12,165 bases of DNA from a bacterium (GCA_021158195.1 JAGGVA010000018.1:1-12165), one strand, 5' to 3'. Shown: positions 1 through 6,000, counted from the stretch's first letter. A program made the numbers and translations. Notes: generated by a model not told the origin, from the sequence alone.

Positions 1-290
1 ACCACATTATGGGTTCCTTTTACATTAATATCATATTGAATCTGATTAAGAGCCTTCCAGTAAGAGATTAGTCCTACCAAATGAAAAACCACCTCGCATC
101 CTTTGACTGCTTCTTTTACTGCGTTGAAGTCTCTGATGTCACCACTTTTTACTTCTACCTCTGATCCCTCTAATAGTTCCATGGAATCCGATTCTTTTTT
201 GAAGATCCTTACCTTATATCCTTCTCTTATTAGTCTTTTTACTAAGTGGTGACCCAAAAAACCAGTGGCGCCAGTAACTAATATCTTCAT
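1..290 (-). CDS. NAD-dependent epimerase/dehydratase (extended SDR), N-terminal part
   Basis: Read from ATG at 290 leftwards, this gives 96 codons and runs off the window edge. It opens with a Rossmann fold: beta strand KILV followed by TGATGFLG (residues 6-13), the GxxGxxG dinucleotide-binding signature of extended short-chain dehydrogenases. Further on are GDIRD (typical adenine-contacting Asp), VFHLVG (equivalent of the usual VFHLAA) and the NVKGTHNVV helix. Families with this N terminus include UDP-sugar epimerases, dihydroflavonol-4-reductase-like reductases and 3-beta-HSD-like enzymes. The catalytic YxxxK lies outside the window, so the substrate cannot be named. It is expected to be cytosolic. 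It is divergent from the antiporter gene at 622, with a 331-base spacer between. The fold is certain; the specific activity is unknown. Confidence 0.9.
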   Translation of the reverse strand, partial: MKILVTGATGFLGHHLVKRLIREGYKVRIFKKESDSMELLEGSEVEVKSGDIRDFNAVKEAVKGCEVVFHLVGLISYWKALNQIQYDINVKGTHNV

Positions 291-300
291 ATTATTTACA

Positions 301-309
301 ATTATATCA
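301..309 (-). promoter_or_regulatory. Extended -10 promoter of the epimerase gene
   Basis: On the minus strand the sequence reads TGA-TATAAT, a perfect -10 hexamer with the TGn extension. It ends 10 bases before the ATG at 290, so the transcript would carry only a few 5' untranslated bases, and no Shine-Dalgarno sequence is seen. No convincing -35 hexamer lies 16-18 bp upstream, as is common for extended -10 promoters. Confidence 0.5.
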
Positions 310-338
310 TTTTTGTGCTAAACTTTATATCCTAAGCA

Positions 339-546
339 AAAATCAAATTCCAAATTCAAAATTACAAATGCAAAATTGCAATTCAAAATTAAAAATCACT
401 TTTAAACTCAAAGTGCAAAGTGCAAAGATGCAGCGTAAAGCTAAAAACTAAAAGGAAATTTCGCTTTACGCTTGAATACTGTTCCGCTCATTTGGTCATT
501 GGATATTGGAATTTAATTGGAAATTGGAATTTGGAAATTGGAATTT
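339..546. repeat. Low-complexity noncoding spacer with inverted A-rich/T-rich arms
   Basis: The 331-base gap between the epimerase and antiporter genes holds no credible gene. Its left part (about 341-395) is built of variants of CAAATTCCAAATTC and its right part (about 502-546) of GGAAATTGGAATTT, which are near reverse complements, so the segment could fold into a long imperfect hairpin. Inside it are a short heptamer repeat (CAAAGTG twice, 408-421) and a perfect 10-bp inverted pair, AGCGTAAAGC at 432-441 and GCTTTACGCT at 463-472. The function is unknown; replication slippage or a dispersed intergenic repeat is plausible. Confidence 0.55.
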
Positions 547-621
547 TTACGCTTTAGGTAATCCTCAGAGCCTTACCAAAGTGGTTGGCAATTACATCTT
601 ATTACAAAATATTTTTTAACT

Positions 622-1620
622 ATGGGTATTATTTTTTGGATTTTTGTTTTTATAGCAAGTTTAGCGCTTTTAGTAAAATCAGCCGACTGGTTGGTTGAAA
701 GTGCAGAGAAGATTGGCTTGGTTTTAAAAATCTCTCCCTTTATTATCGGAGTAACCATTGTTGCTATAGGCACCTCTTTGCCAGAACTTGCTTCTTCCTT
801 ATCTGCAGTTTTAAAAGGAGTAAGTGAGGTGGTACCTGCTAATGTAATTGGTTCAAATATTGCTAATATTCTTTTAATTGTTGGTTTATCAGCAATCGCA
901 GCCCGAAGACTAATTGTCAGAAGAAGTTTAATTGATTTGGATGCTCCTCTTTTGGCTGCAAGCACTATCTTATTTATTTTTATAGCATGGGATAGGAAAA
1001 TTGAGTTTAAAGAGGGAGTACTGTTATTGATAGGTTTTGTGGTATATGTTTTGTATACTATTTTTCAGAGAAGGGAACAAGAGGATGAAGTGGCAAAGGA
1101 GATTCTTCCTTCAAGAGTAGAAAGAAGAGAAAAAGAAGCAAGGATAGAAAAGGAGAAAGAATCTATAGCAAGGATTGATTTTAAAACCATTTTCTTTTTG
1201 TTGGTAGGAATAATAGGATTGGCTATTGGGGCTAATTATACCATTGAATCAGTGGTAAAAATATCAGAAATACTAAAGATTGCTCCCAGTCTAATTGCTA
1301 TTAGTGCCATTGCCCTGGGAACTTCTTTGCCGGAGTTGGTTACCTCAGTCCAAGCCGCTTTAAAGAAAAAATACGAAATTTCCTTAGGAAATATCTTTGG
1401 CTCTAATGTATTCAATATTCTTCTGGTAACGGGAATCCCAACTTTGATTGCCCCTTTAAAGGTTAATTCAGAAACATTTACTGTTGGTATTCCTTTCTTA
1501 ATTACTGCCACCTTTCTTTTTATAATCTCAGGAATATCTCAAAGAATCCATATTTGGGAAGGGGCAATGTATGTTTTAATTTATATCTTATTCGTGGCTA
1601 AATTATTTAATTTATTCTAA
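622..1620 (+). CDS. Calcium/sodium antiporter (CaCA family, YrbG-like)
   Basis: A 332-residue integral membrane protein with the internal duplication that defines CaCA cation exchangers. The alpha-1 repeat carries GTSLPE at residues 50-55 and GSN at 77-79; the alpha-2 repeat carries GTSLPE at 233-238 and GSN at 260-262. In this family these motifs bind Na+ and Ca2+ at the centre of ten membrane helices. A charged cytoplasmic loop rich in Glu, Arg and Lys (about 150-185) separates the halves. Length and N terminus (hydrophobic helix, then ADWLVESAEKIG) match full-length bacterial members, which supports the ATG at 622. No clear Shine-Dalgarno sequence precedes it. It exchanges Ca2+ for Na+ by family knowledge; direction and physiological ion are not visible here. 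The DUF4349 gene follows after 51 bases and may be co-transcribed. Confidence 0.93.
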   Translation: MGIIFWIFVFIASLALLVKSADWLVESAEKIGLVLKISPFIIGVTIVAIGTSLPELASSLSAVLKGVSEVVPANVIGSNIANILLIVGLSAIAARRLIVRRSLIDLDAPLLAASTILFIFIAWDRKIEFKEGVLLLIGFVVYVLYTIFQRREQEDEVAKEILPSRVERREKEARIEKEKESIARIDFKTIFFLLVGIIGLAIGANYTIESVVKISEILKIAPSLIAISAIALGTSLPELVTSVQAALKKKYEISLGNIFGSNVFNILLVTGIPTLIAPLKVNSETFTVGIPFLITATFLFIISGISQRIHIWEGAMYVLIYILFVAKLFNLF

Positions 1621-1671
1621 ATTTTAAAGGTCGAAGGTGAAGTAGATTAGGCATTTTAGAAGTATTTAACT

Positions 1672-2592
1672 ATGAGTTTAAAAAACAAGATATTGATAGG
1701 AATAGGAGGAATAATTGGAGTAATGATCATTCTTGGTATAATAGGCAGTGGAAGTTTTAAAGGGAATTTTACAAGATATACTCCAGAGGTTCAACCTTCT
1801 TTGAGAGAAATTGAGGCACCTTCAGGGAGCTCAGGAGCAGGAATAAAGGAGACAACAAAAGGTGAAGTGGAAAAGGCTGAAAGCGAGGAATCTACCACAC
1901 CTTCTTCTCGACTGATTATAAAATCAGGCGATCTTAACATAGTAGTAAACAATGTTCCAGAGGCAGCCAGAAAGATTATAAAATTTGCCGAAGAACAAGG
2001 GGGATGGGTGGTTTCCAGTAACATAAGCAAAGAAGATGAAATCCCTACTGGTAGCGTTACTGTTCGGGTGCCAGTAGATAAGTTTGAGAAAACAATGACT
2101 TATATTCGAGGTCTTGCAGTAAAGGTAGAGTATGAAAAGAGCAAGGGGAAAGATGTTACTGAGGAATATGTGGATCTCAATTCTCGATTAAGAAACCTAG
2201 AGGCGACTGAAAATCAGTTTTTAGAGATTATGAAAAAGGCTCAAACTATTGATGAAATTTTAAAGGTTCAGGCAGAATTGACTAAAATTAGAGGTAAGAT
2301 CGAGAGGACAAAGGGCAGGATTCTATATCTTGAAAGAAGCGCTAAAATGGCAACCATTAGTGTCAACCTTGCTCTTTCTGAGGATTTACTACCTGTTCCT
2401 CCAGCAGAGAAATGGAGACCTAAATATGTAGCAAAACAGGCTTGGAATAATGTAGTAAGATTCTGGAGAAATGTCTCTTATGGAGTGATTAAATTCTTTG
2501 TCTATGGCTTGATCTGGCTGCCATTGTTGATTGTCGTGCTCGGTATAATCCGGTTGATAACCCAACCAAGAAGAAGGAAGGAGAACAAATAA
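1672..2592 (+). CDS. DUF4349 domain membrane protein
   Basis: A 306-residue protein with a hydrophobic N-terminal helix (about residues 6-24) and no lipobox Cys, then a low-complexity Ser/Glu-rich linker to about residue 78. The DUF4349 domain follows: LIIKSGDLNIVVNNV, then GGWVVSSNIS, then GSVTVRVPVDKFEKTM, and a long coiled helical stretch (about 165-215) containing VDLNSRLRNLEA. A second membrane helix lies near the C terminus (about 275-295), followed by a basic tail. The layout fits an anchored protein with most of its mass outside the cytoplasm. DUF4349 has no assigned biochemical role; links to envelope function are only guesses. The preceding gene is a cation antiporter on the same strand. 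An AT-extended hairpin at 2596-2622 ends the unit. Confidence 0.88.
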   Translation: MSLKNKILIGIGGIIGVMIILGIIGSGSFKGNFTRYTPEVQPSLREIEAPSGSSGAGIKETTKGEVEKAESEESTTPSSRLIIKSGDLNIVVNNVPEAARKIIKFAEEQGGWVVSSNISKEDEIPTGSVTVRVPVDKFEKTMTYIRGLAVKVEYEKSKGKDVTEEYVDLNSRLRNLEATENQFLEIMKKAQTIDEILKVQAELTKIRGKIERTKGRILYLERSAKMATISVNLALSEDLLPVPPAEKWRPKYVAKQAWNNVVRFWRNVSYGVIKFFVYGLIWLPLLIVVLGIIRLITQPRRRKENK

Positions 2593-2595
2593 ATA

Positions 2596-2622
2596 TTTTG
2601 AGCGGTCAAAAACCGCTCAAAA
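2596..2622 (+). terminator. Hairpin terminator after the DUF4349 gene
   Basis: TTTTGAGCGGT and ACCGCTCAAAA pair perfectly (11 bp) around a 5-base loop, starting 3 bases after the stop codon. The stem is symmetric, with its own A/T ends but no separate U-tract beyond, so it may work only moderately in either direction. It sits directly against the tRNA gene. Confidence 0.6.
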
Positions 2623-2623
2623 T

Positions 2624-2698
2624 TGCGGGGTGGTGTAATTGGTAACACGCGGGACTTTGGATCCCGTTATCCAGGTTCGATCCCTGGCCCCGCAGCCA
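2624..2698 (+). tRNA. tRNA-Gln (anticodon TTG), CCA encoded
   Basis: A complete cloverleaf can be drawn: acceptor TGCGGGG (2624-2630) with CCCCGCA (2688-2694); D arm GTGT/ACAC around a GG-containing loop; anticodon stem CGGGA (2650-2654) with TCCCG (2662-2666); loop CTTTGGA with anticodon TTG at 2657-2659; variable loop TTAT; T arm CCAGG-TTCGATC-CCTGG. The discriminator is G2695 and CCA is genomically encoded at 2696-2698. Anticodon UUG reads CAA and, by wobble, CAG. The downstream terminator stem begins at the discriminator base. Confidence 0.96.
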
Positions 2699-2734
2699 CT
2701 CAAAGAGCCGGCTGAAGCCGGCTTTTTGAGTGGC
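2695..2734 (+). terminator. Terminator hairpin overlapping the tRNA 3' end
   Basis: GCCACTCAAAGAGCCGGC (2695-2712) pairs over all 18 positions with 2717-2734 around a TGAA loop; the only non-Watson-Crick pair is G2705-T2724. The lower stem includes the tRNA discriminator and CCA, so 3' processing must open this helix. A TTTTT run lies inside the descending arm, so termination may occur there. The descending arm also begins the dispersed repeat copy at 2725. Confidence 0.7.
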
Positions 2735-2939
2735 TGTCTCTCTTGAACAAAATCCGAACATTTTTCAAAAAATCCTGTGTGAGCTCTGCTTTGCCTGTCG
2801 GCAGACAAAGCAACTGCCAAAGCCAGCAAAAATTTTTCATTATTTATGGCGGGCGGGCAATAAATTTTTTCTTTTAAAAGGTATTAAATTTTTGCTGTCC
2901 TTGGCTAAAAATTTGCTCTCGCAAATTTTCCTTTTCGGA
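2725..2939 (+). repeat. Dispersed structured repeat, left copy (inverted partner at 5695-5949)
   Basis: A noncoding element whose sequence recurs inverted on the far side of the R-M genes. Three blocks match in order: 2725-2775 (TTTGAGTGGCTGT, then TTGAA and AAAATCCGAACATTTTTCAAA); 2817-2870, which matches 53 of 54 bases of 5742-5795 and contains ATTATTTATGGCGGGCGGGC; and about 2898-2939 (TTGGCTAAAA, GCAAATTTT, CCTTTTCGGA). Between blocks the copies differ by different hairpins: this one has GCTTTG/CAAAGC at 2788-2811. The element is itself imperfectly palindromic, with CCAAAGCCAGCAAAAATT near 2817 and its approximate complement near 2886-2904. The reading frame shifts between blocks, so I treat it as noncoding. 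Confidence 0.8.
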
Positions 2940-2954
2940 ATTTGCCCACCCTTA

Positions 2955-2971
2955 GCCCGCTGAAGGCGGGC
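2955..2971 (+). terminator. GC-rich hairpin GCCCGC-TGAAG-GCGGGC
   Basis: A perfect 6-bp G+C stem with a 5-base loop, followed by CAAAAATTTG. It has no proper U-tract and lies just upstream of the regulator promoter, where it could insulate the R-M transcript from read-through out of the tRNA gene. It could also be part of the neighbouring repeat element. Confidence 0.35.
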
Positions 2972-2981
2972 AAAAATTTGA

Positions 2982-3010
2982 TTGACTTTTTATCTAATAT
3001 CAGTTATCAT
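2982..3010 (+). promoter_or_regulatory. Candidate sigma-70-type promoter of the R-M operon
   Basis: TTGACT at 2982-2987 is followed after 17 bp by TATCAT at 3005-3010. Both hexamers match five of six consensus bases and the spacing is ideal. An alternative -10, TATAAT, lies at 3011-3016 but would have a 23-bp spacer. The predicted start is near 3017, giving a 5' leader of about 78 bases that contains the dyad at 3036-3062. Confidence 0.5.
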
Positions 3011-3035
3011 TATAATAAAGAAGCTAAAAGGGTTT

Positions 3036-3062
3036 TACTATAATTAGTGTATTATAATAGTA
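3036..3062. promoter_or_regulatory. Candidate regulator operator (dyad)
   Basis: TACTATAAT (3036-3044) and ATAATAGTA (3054-3062) are inverted repeats with one mismatch and a 9-base spacer, giving half-site centres 18 bp apart. Controller (C) proteins of R-M systems bind paired dyads just upstream of their own genes, and this one sits 19 bases before the first ATG. That it binds this regulator is inference from position and symmetry. The AT-rich composition makes chance palindromes fairly likely. Confidence 0.35.
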
Positions 3063-3080
3063 TATTTAAGTCAAGAAAGT

Positions 3081-3110
3081 ATGTCAAATAAAATATGTCA
3101 AATAAAATAG
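3081..3110 (+). other. Tandem 14-nt duplication creating an overlapping 9-codon minicistron
   Basis: ATGTCAAATAAAAT occurs twice back to back, at 3081-3094 and 3095-3108. The first copy supplies an extra ATG, out of frame with the regulator, that encodes nine codons and stops at 3108-3110, just past the regulator's ATG at 3095. It could be a leader ORF allowing re-initiation or coupling, or simply a replication-slippage duplication of the start region. Both copies start the same peptide words (MSNKI). Confidence 0.5.
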
Positions 3111-3298
3111 GAGAAAATATAAGAAAACTTCGTCAACAAAAGAAAATGTCCCAAGATCGTCTTTCAAAAAAAGCAGATTTAGCTTTAAACACGATTGTTA
3201 AAATTGAAACCGGAAAGAATCCGAATCCTACACTTGAGACCCTCCAAAAAATAGCCAAAGCTTTAGGAGTGAGTGTTGATAAAATGTTAAATCCATAA
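3095..3298 (+). CDS. XRE-family HTH regulator, probable controller (C) protein of the R-M system
   Basis: A 67-residue protein that is one Cro/C1-type HTH domain: IGENIRKLRQQKKMSQ, then LSKKADLALNTIVKIETGKN (recognition helix region), then TLETLQKIAKALGVSVDKML. Such single-domain proteins in front of methyltransferase and nuclease genes are usually controller proteins, which delay nuclease synthesis until the methyltransferase has protected the chromosome; this is family knowledge, not seen here. The methyltransferase starts 5 bases after its stop codon, so the two are surely co-transcribed. The ATG at 3095 keeps the whole HTH. The earlier ATG at 3081 is out of frame. No good Shine-Dalgarno sequence is present. 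A stand-alone XRE repressor with another target is the alternative. Confidence 0.88.
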   Translation: MSNKIGENIRKLRQQKKMSQDRLSKKADLALNTIVKIETGKNPNPTLETLQKIAKALGVSVDKMLNP

Positions 3299-3303
3299 GA
3301 ATT

Positions 3304-4536
3304 ATGATTAAAAACTTTGGAAAAATAATAATTGGAGATAGTAGGAGAATGCCAGAATTAAACGATGAGAGTATTGATTTAATTGTTACTTCTCCTCCTT
3401 ATTGGCACATAAAAGATTACGGAGTGCCCGGGCAGATAGGTTATGGGCAAGATCTTCATCAGTACTTAAAAAATTTATATTATGTTTGGAGTGAATGTTT
3501 TCGGGTTCTTAAAAAAGGAGGAAGGTTTTGTCTTAATATAGGAGATCAATTTGCAAGAGCAATTATTTATGGAAGGTATAAAGTAATACCGCTTCATGCT
3601 GAATTTATAGCCCAATGCGAAAGTATAGGATTTGATTTTATGGGTTCTATTATCTGGCAAAAAAAGACAACGATGAATACAACTGGAGGAGCAAATGTAA
3701 TGGGTTCTTTTCCTTATCCTCCTAATGGAATTGTAGAGATTGATTATGAGTTTATTCATATTTTCAAGAAGCCTGGTAAAAGAAAAAAAGTTTCAAAGGA
3801 AATTAAAGAGGCTTCTAAGCTTAGTAAAGAAGAATGGAAAGAATATTTTTCAGGTCATTGGCACTTTGGAGGAGCGAAACAAATAAATCATGAGGCAATG
3901 TTTCCTGATGAGCTTCCAAAAAGAGTAATAAAAATGTTTACTTTTATTGGAGATACTGTATTAGATCCATTTTTAGGAAGCGGCACAACAGTAAAAGTTG
4001 CACTTGAGTTAAAAAGAAATGGCATAGGTTATGAAATAAATAAGAATTTTCTAAACATTATGAAAAAGAAAATTGGGAAAGTAGAGAGTTTAGAAATTAT
4101 AGAAAGGAAAGAACAAAAGATTAATCTGCCACAAATTGATTACACTCCCAGGATTCAAAATGCTAAACCTAAAATAGATCCTAAAAAGTTTAATTTTAAA
4201 GGGAACAGACTTTATAAAGTTACTGAAATATTAAACGAAGATACTCTGAAATTGGATACAGGATTAAAAGTGAAACTTTTGGGAGTAAAGATTAATAAAA
4301 GAGAGGAGGCTATCCAGTATTTAAAAAAATATGTATTAGGAAAAAATGTTTTTTTGAAATTTGAAAATAATGATCTTTCAGACAATGATACTATTATGGC
4401 TTATGTCTATCTTAGAAATAAAATTTTTATCAACAGATATTTAATTAAATCTGGAATAGCAATTCCGGATTTATCAAGTGAATTTGGATTTAAAAATAAG
4501 TTTTTAGCGTTAACAAAGAAGTTAAATTATGGCTAA
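3304..4536 (+). CDS. Site-specific DNA methyltransferase (beta class, probable N4-cytosine) with C-terminal SNase-like domain
   Basis: A 410-residue modification enzyme. The catalytic motif IV, TSPPYW, is at residues 29-34 and the AdoMet-binding motif I, DPFLGSGTT, at 221-229; the order IV before I marks the beta class. SPPYW is typical of N4-cytosine enzymes, as in the CTAG methylase that partners MjaI. The catalytic part ends near residue 265. After a linker, residues about 302-390 look like a staphylococcal-nuclease (OB-fold) domain: RLYKVTEILNEDTLKL, then LKVKLLGV, a helix ending in YVLGKNVFLKFE, then DTIMAYVYLRNKIFINRYLIKSGIAIPD. The SNase catalytic residues look lost: the first Arg is Lys, the DAPE segment is KINK, and the Arg before AYVYL is absent. 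It is therefore probably a DNA-binding module. The nuclease gene overlaps its 3' end by 8 bases. Confidence 0.9.
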   Translation: MIKNFGKIIIGDSRRMPELNDESIDLIVTSPPYWHIKDYGVPGQIGYGQDLHQYLKNLYYVWSECFRVLKKGGRFCLNIGDQFARAIIYGRYKVIPLHAEFIAQCESIGFDFMGSIIWQKKTTMNTTGGANVMGSFPYPPNGIVEIDYEFIHIFKKPGKRKKVSKEIKEASKLSKEEWKEYFSGHWHFGGAKQINHEAMFPDELPKRVIKMFTFIGDTVLDPFLGSGTTVKVALELKRNGIGYEINKNFLNIMKKKIGKVESLEIIERKEQKINLPQIDYTPRIQNAKPKIDPKKFNFKGNRLYKVTEILNEDTLKLDTGLKVKLLGVKINKREEAIQYLKKYVLGKNVFLKFENNDLSDNDTIMAYVYLRNKIFINRYLIKSGIAIPDLSSEFGFKNKFLALTKKLNYG

Positions 4537-5164
4537 AGAGTGGATATTAAATTCAGCTACCAATAGGTTTCAATTAAACTTTAAAAGAAATGTAGGCCCG
4601 GTAGCAGAAGAAATTAGAAAATGTGCTCCTAAAACTCTAAAAGAATGGGAGGAATATTATTTTAAGAATGTGAAGCCAAGAGAACATTTAATTGAATTAG
4701 GAAAAAAATTATATGTAAAAATTACAGAAGTTTTGGCATCTGAAATAGATCAAATTACTGAAGAAGATTGTATAAATTATATTTTTAACTTAGTTATCAA
4801 CCGAACTTTTGATGGATATATTACGGAAAAGAAAACAATTTATGAACAACTACAAGACATCCTAAAAGTAAAAATTGAACCCGCGCCAGATAAATGGGAT
4901 AGATTATTTAATGTGGACTTCTTTATAAAAATAAAAGATAAATACATCGGATTACAAATAAAACCAGCCGGTGGAGTTTCTCATATATCTCAAATTTTCA
5001 AAGAGAAGCAATTACAAAAAGCCACTCATAAAAAATTTACAGAAAAATACGGCGGAAAAGTATTTTATGTAATCTCCATTAAAGAGAAAGGTAAAAAGAA
5101 GATTTATAATACTGAGGTTATCGAAGAAATAAAAAAGGAGATCAAAAGATTAAAGGGGCAATAA
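4529..5164 (+). CDS. Type II restriction endonuclease, MjaI family (probable CTAG specificity)
   Basis: A 211-residue protein that I recognise as an MjaI-type restriction enzyme from its opening EWILNSATNRFQLNFKRNVG, the block NYIFNLVINRTFDGY, and PAPDKWDRLFNVDFF. A PD-(D/E)xK-like nuclease core is suggested by Asp130 in NVDFF and the QIK of GLQIKPAGG (Gln143, Lys145), where Gln replaces the usual acidic residue. The founding enzyme cuts CTAG; specificity here is inferred from family membership and from the N4C-type partner methylase. Its ATG lies inside the last codons of the methyltransferase gene (8-base overlap), indicating translational coupling with modification first. Full length for the family as far as I can judge; no break is seen. 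Confidence 0.85.
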   Translation: MAKEWILNSATNRFQLNFKRNVGPVAEEIRKCAPKTLKEWEEYYFKNVKPREHLIELGKKLYVKITEVLASEIDQITEEDCINYIFNLVINRTFDGYITEKKTIYEQLQDILKVKIEPAPDKWDRLFNVDFFIKIKDKYIGLQIKPAGGVSHISQIFKEKQLQKATHKKFTEKYGGKVFYVISIKEKGKKKIYNTEVIEEIKKEIKRLKGQ

Positions 5165-5171
5165 TAATAAA

Positions 5172-5627
5172 ATTACACAAATCATTCTGGAAGTTAGCTG
5201 GACAAATATAATATATTTAATAATTGGTGCTCTTGTGGGTTTTGGAAGTTCGGTTGGTCTTGAATATATCAAGAGAGGCTGGGAAAAAAGAGATGAAAAA
5301 GAAAAAGCAAAAAATATATTAAAAGCACTGATACAAGAGATAGAAGAAGGTATTGAGCGGGCCGAAGGGCTTATTAAATTTTTGGAAAATAATAAAATTT
5401 CATTTTCTAGAATTTATACTGAATATTGGAGATCCACAAATTCAATTCTTAGTCAGTATATCAACGATATTGAAATTCTAAATCTTCTTCACCGTATTTA
5501 TTATCGTTTTGATTTAATTAACTTTAATATGGACCGTAACCGTTTTGGGGTAGGTGCTGCTTTTGCTAAGCAATATATTGATGAGATAAAAGAAAATTTT
5601 AGAAAACTAAAAGTTAAAATTGACTGA
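5172..5627 (+). CDS. Small membrane-anchored protein of unknown function; start uncertain
   Basis: I do not recognise a family. The first conventional start is GTG at 5235 (130 residues), but the frame is open back to 5154 and encodes a hydrophobic stretch with WTNIIYLIIGALVGFGSSV that the GTG would cut in half. A complete membrane helix needs a start upstream, where only ATT (5172, 5184), ATC (5181) or CTG (5187) codons occur. AGGGG at 5154-5158, directly after the nuclease's coding end, is a good ribosome site for a start near 5172, and I draw it there with low certainty. After the helix come a charged stretch (KRGWEKRDEKEKAKN) and a mainly alpha-helical cytoplasmic part. It is the last gene of the R-M unit; a role in restriction is unproven. 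It is the only gene here that ends in TGA. Confidence 0.55.
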   Translation: MTQIILEVSWTNIIYLIIGALVGFGSSVGLEYIKRGWEKRDEKEKAKNILKALIQEIEEGIERAEGLIKFLENNKISFSRIYTEYWRSTNSILSQYINDIEILNLLHRIYYRFDLINFNMDRNRFGVGAAFAKQYIDEIKENFRKLKVKID

Positions 5628-5694
5628 GAGAGTTAGACTAAAAATTATTTTACAGTTTATTTCTCAATAAGAAGCAGAATTAAAAGAGCGTAAG

Positions 5695-5949
5695 CTCCGA
5701 AAAGGAAAAATTTGCCAAAGCAAATTTTAGCCAAAGCCAACAAAAAATTTATCGCCCGCCCGCCATAAATAATGAAAAATTTTTGCTGGCTTTGGTAGTT
5801 GCCGTTAGGCAACTCCTTTTCGGAGATGGGCGAGAGTCCGCGAAGTGGACTTGCCAACCCGCGCTCTGCGCGGGCTGGCATCAGAAGTCAGTATTAGGAT
5901 TTTCTTTGAAAAATGTTCGGATTTTATTCAAGAAATACAGCCACTCAAA
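5695..5949 (-). repeat. Dispersed structured repeat, right copy (inverted relative to 2725-2939)
   Basis: Read on the minus strand it repeats the left copy in the same block order: 5949-5897, then 5795-5742 (53 of 54 bases equal), then about 5737-5696. Its core is bounded by perfect 12-bp inverted ends, CTCCGAAAAGGA at 5695-5706 and TCCTTTTCGGAG at 5814-5825. It carries extra hairpins absent from the left copy: GTTGCC/GGCAAC at 5798-5813, a stem at about 5829-5857, and a near-perfect 12-bp G+C-rich stem at 5853-5879. ORFs through it are frame-shifted relative to the left copy and look accidental. It starts 68 bases after the membrane-protein gene and closes the R-M island. Confidence 0.8.
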
Positions 5950-6000
5950 CTTTCTCTATCATTTTACCAAATCTTATACATAAATCAGAGAAAATAAATT

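Noticed and set aside
1236..1511. Minus-strand open frames opposite the antiporter (also 573-965)
   Set aside because: Antisense shadows of a clear membrane-protein gene; no family features.
2544..2549. TATAAT inside the end of the DUF4349 gene as a tRNA promoter
   Set aside because: A perfect hexamer but with no -35 at proper spacing and no TGn extension. It would read through the hairpin at 2596-2622 before the tRNA, so it is not supported.
2730..2963. Open frame inside the left repeat (plus strand)
   Set aside because: It lies in the dispersed noncoding element. The inverted copy keeps the DNA blocks but shifts frame between them, so the protein sequence is not conserved.
5235..5627. Alternative genetic code (TGA as sense codon)
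   Set aside because: No conserved domain contains an in-frame TGA, and this gene ends at TGA with only a few further codons before the next stop, so the standard bacterial code fits.
5657..5983. Open frames on both strands inside the right repeat
   Set aside because: They cross hairpins and overlap each other on opposite strands; frame relations differ from the left copy, and no ribosome site or family resemblance is seen.
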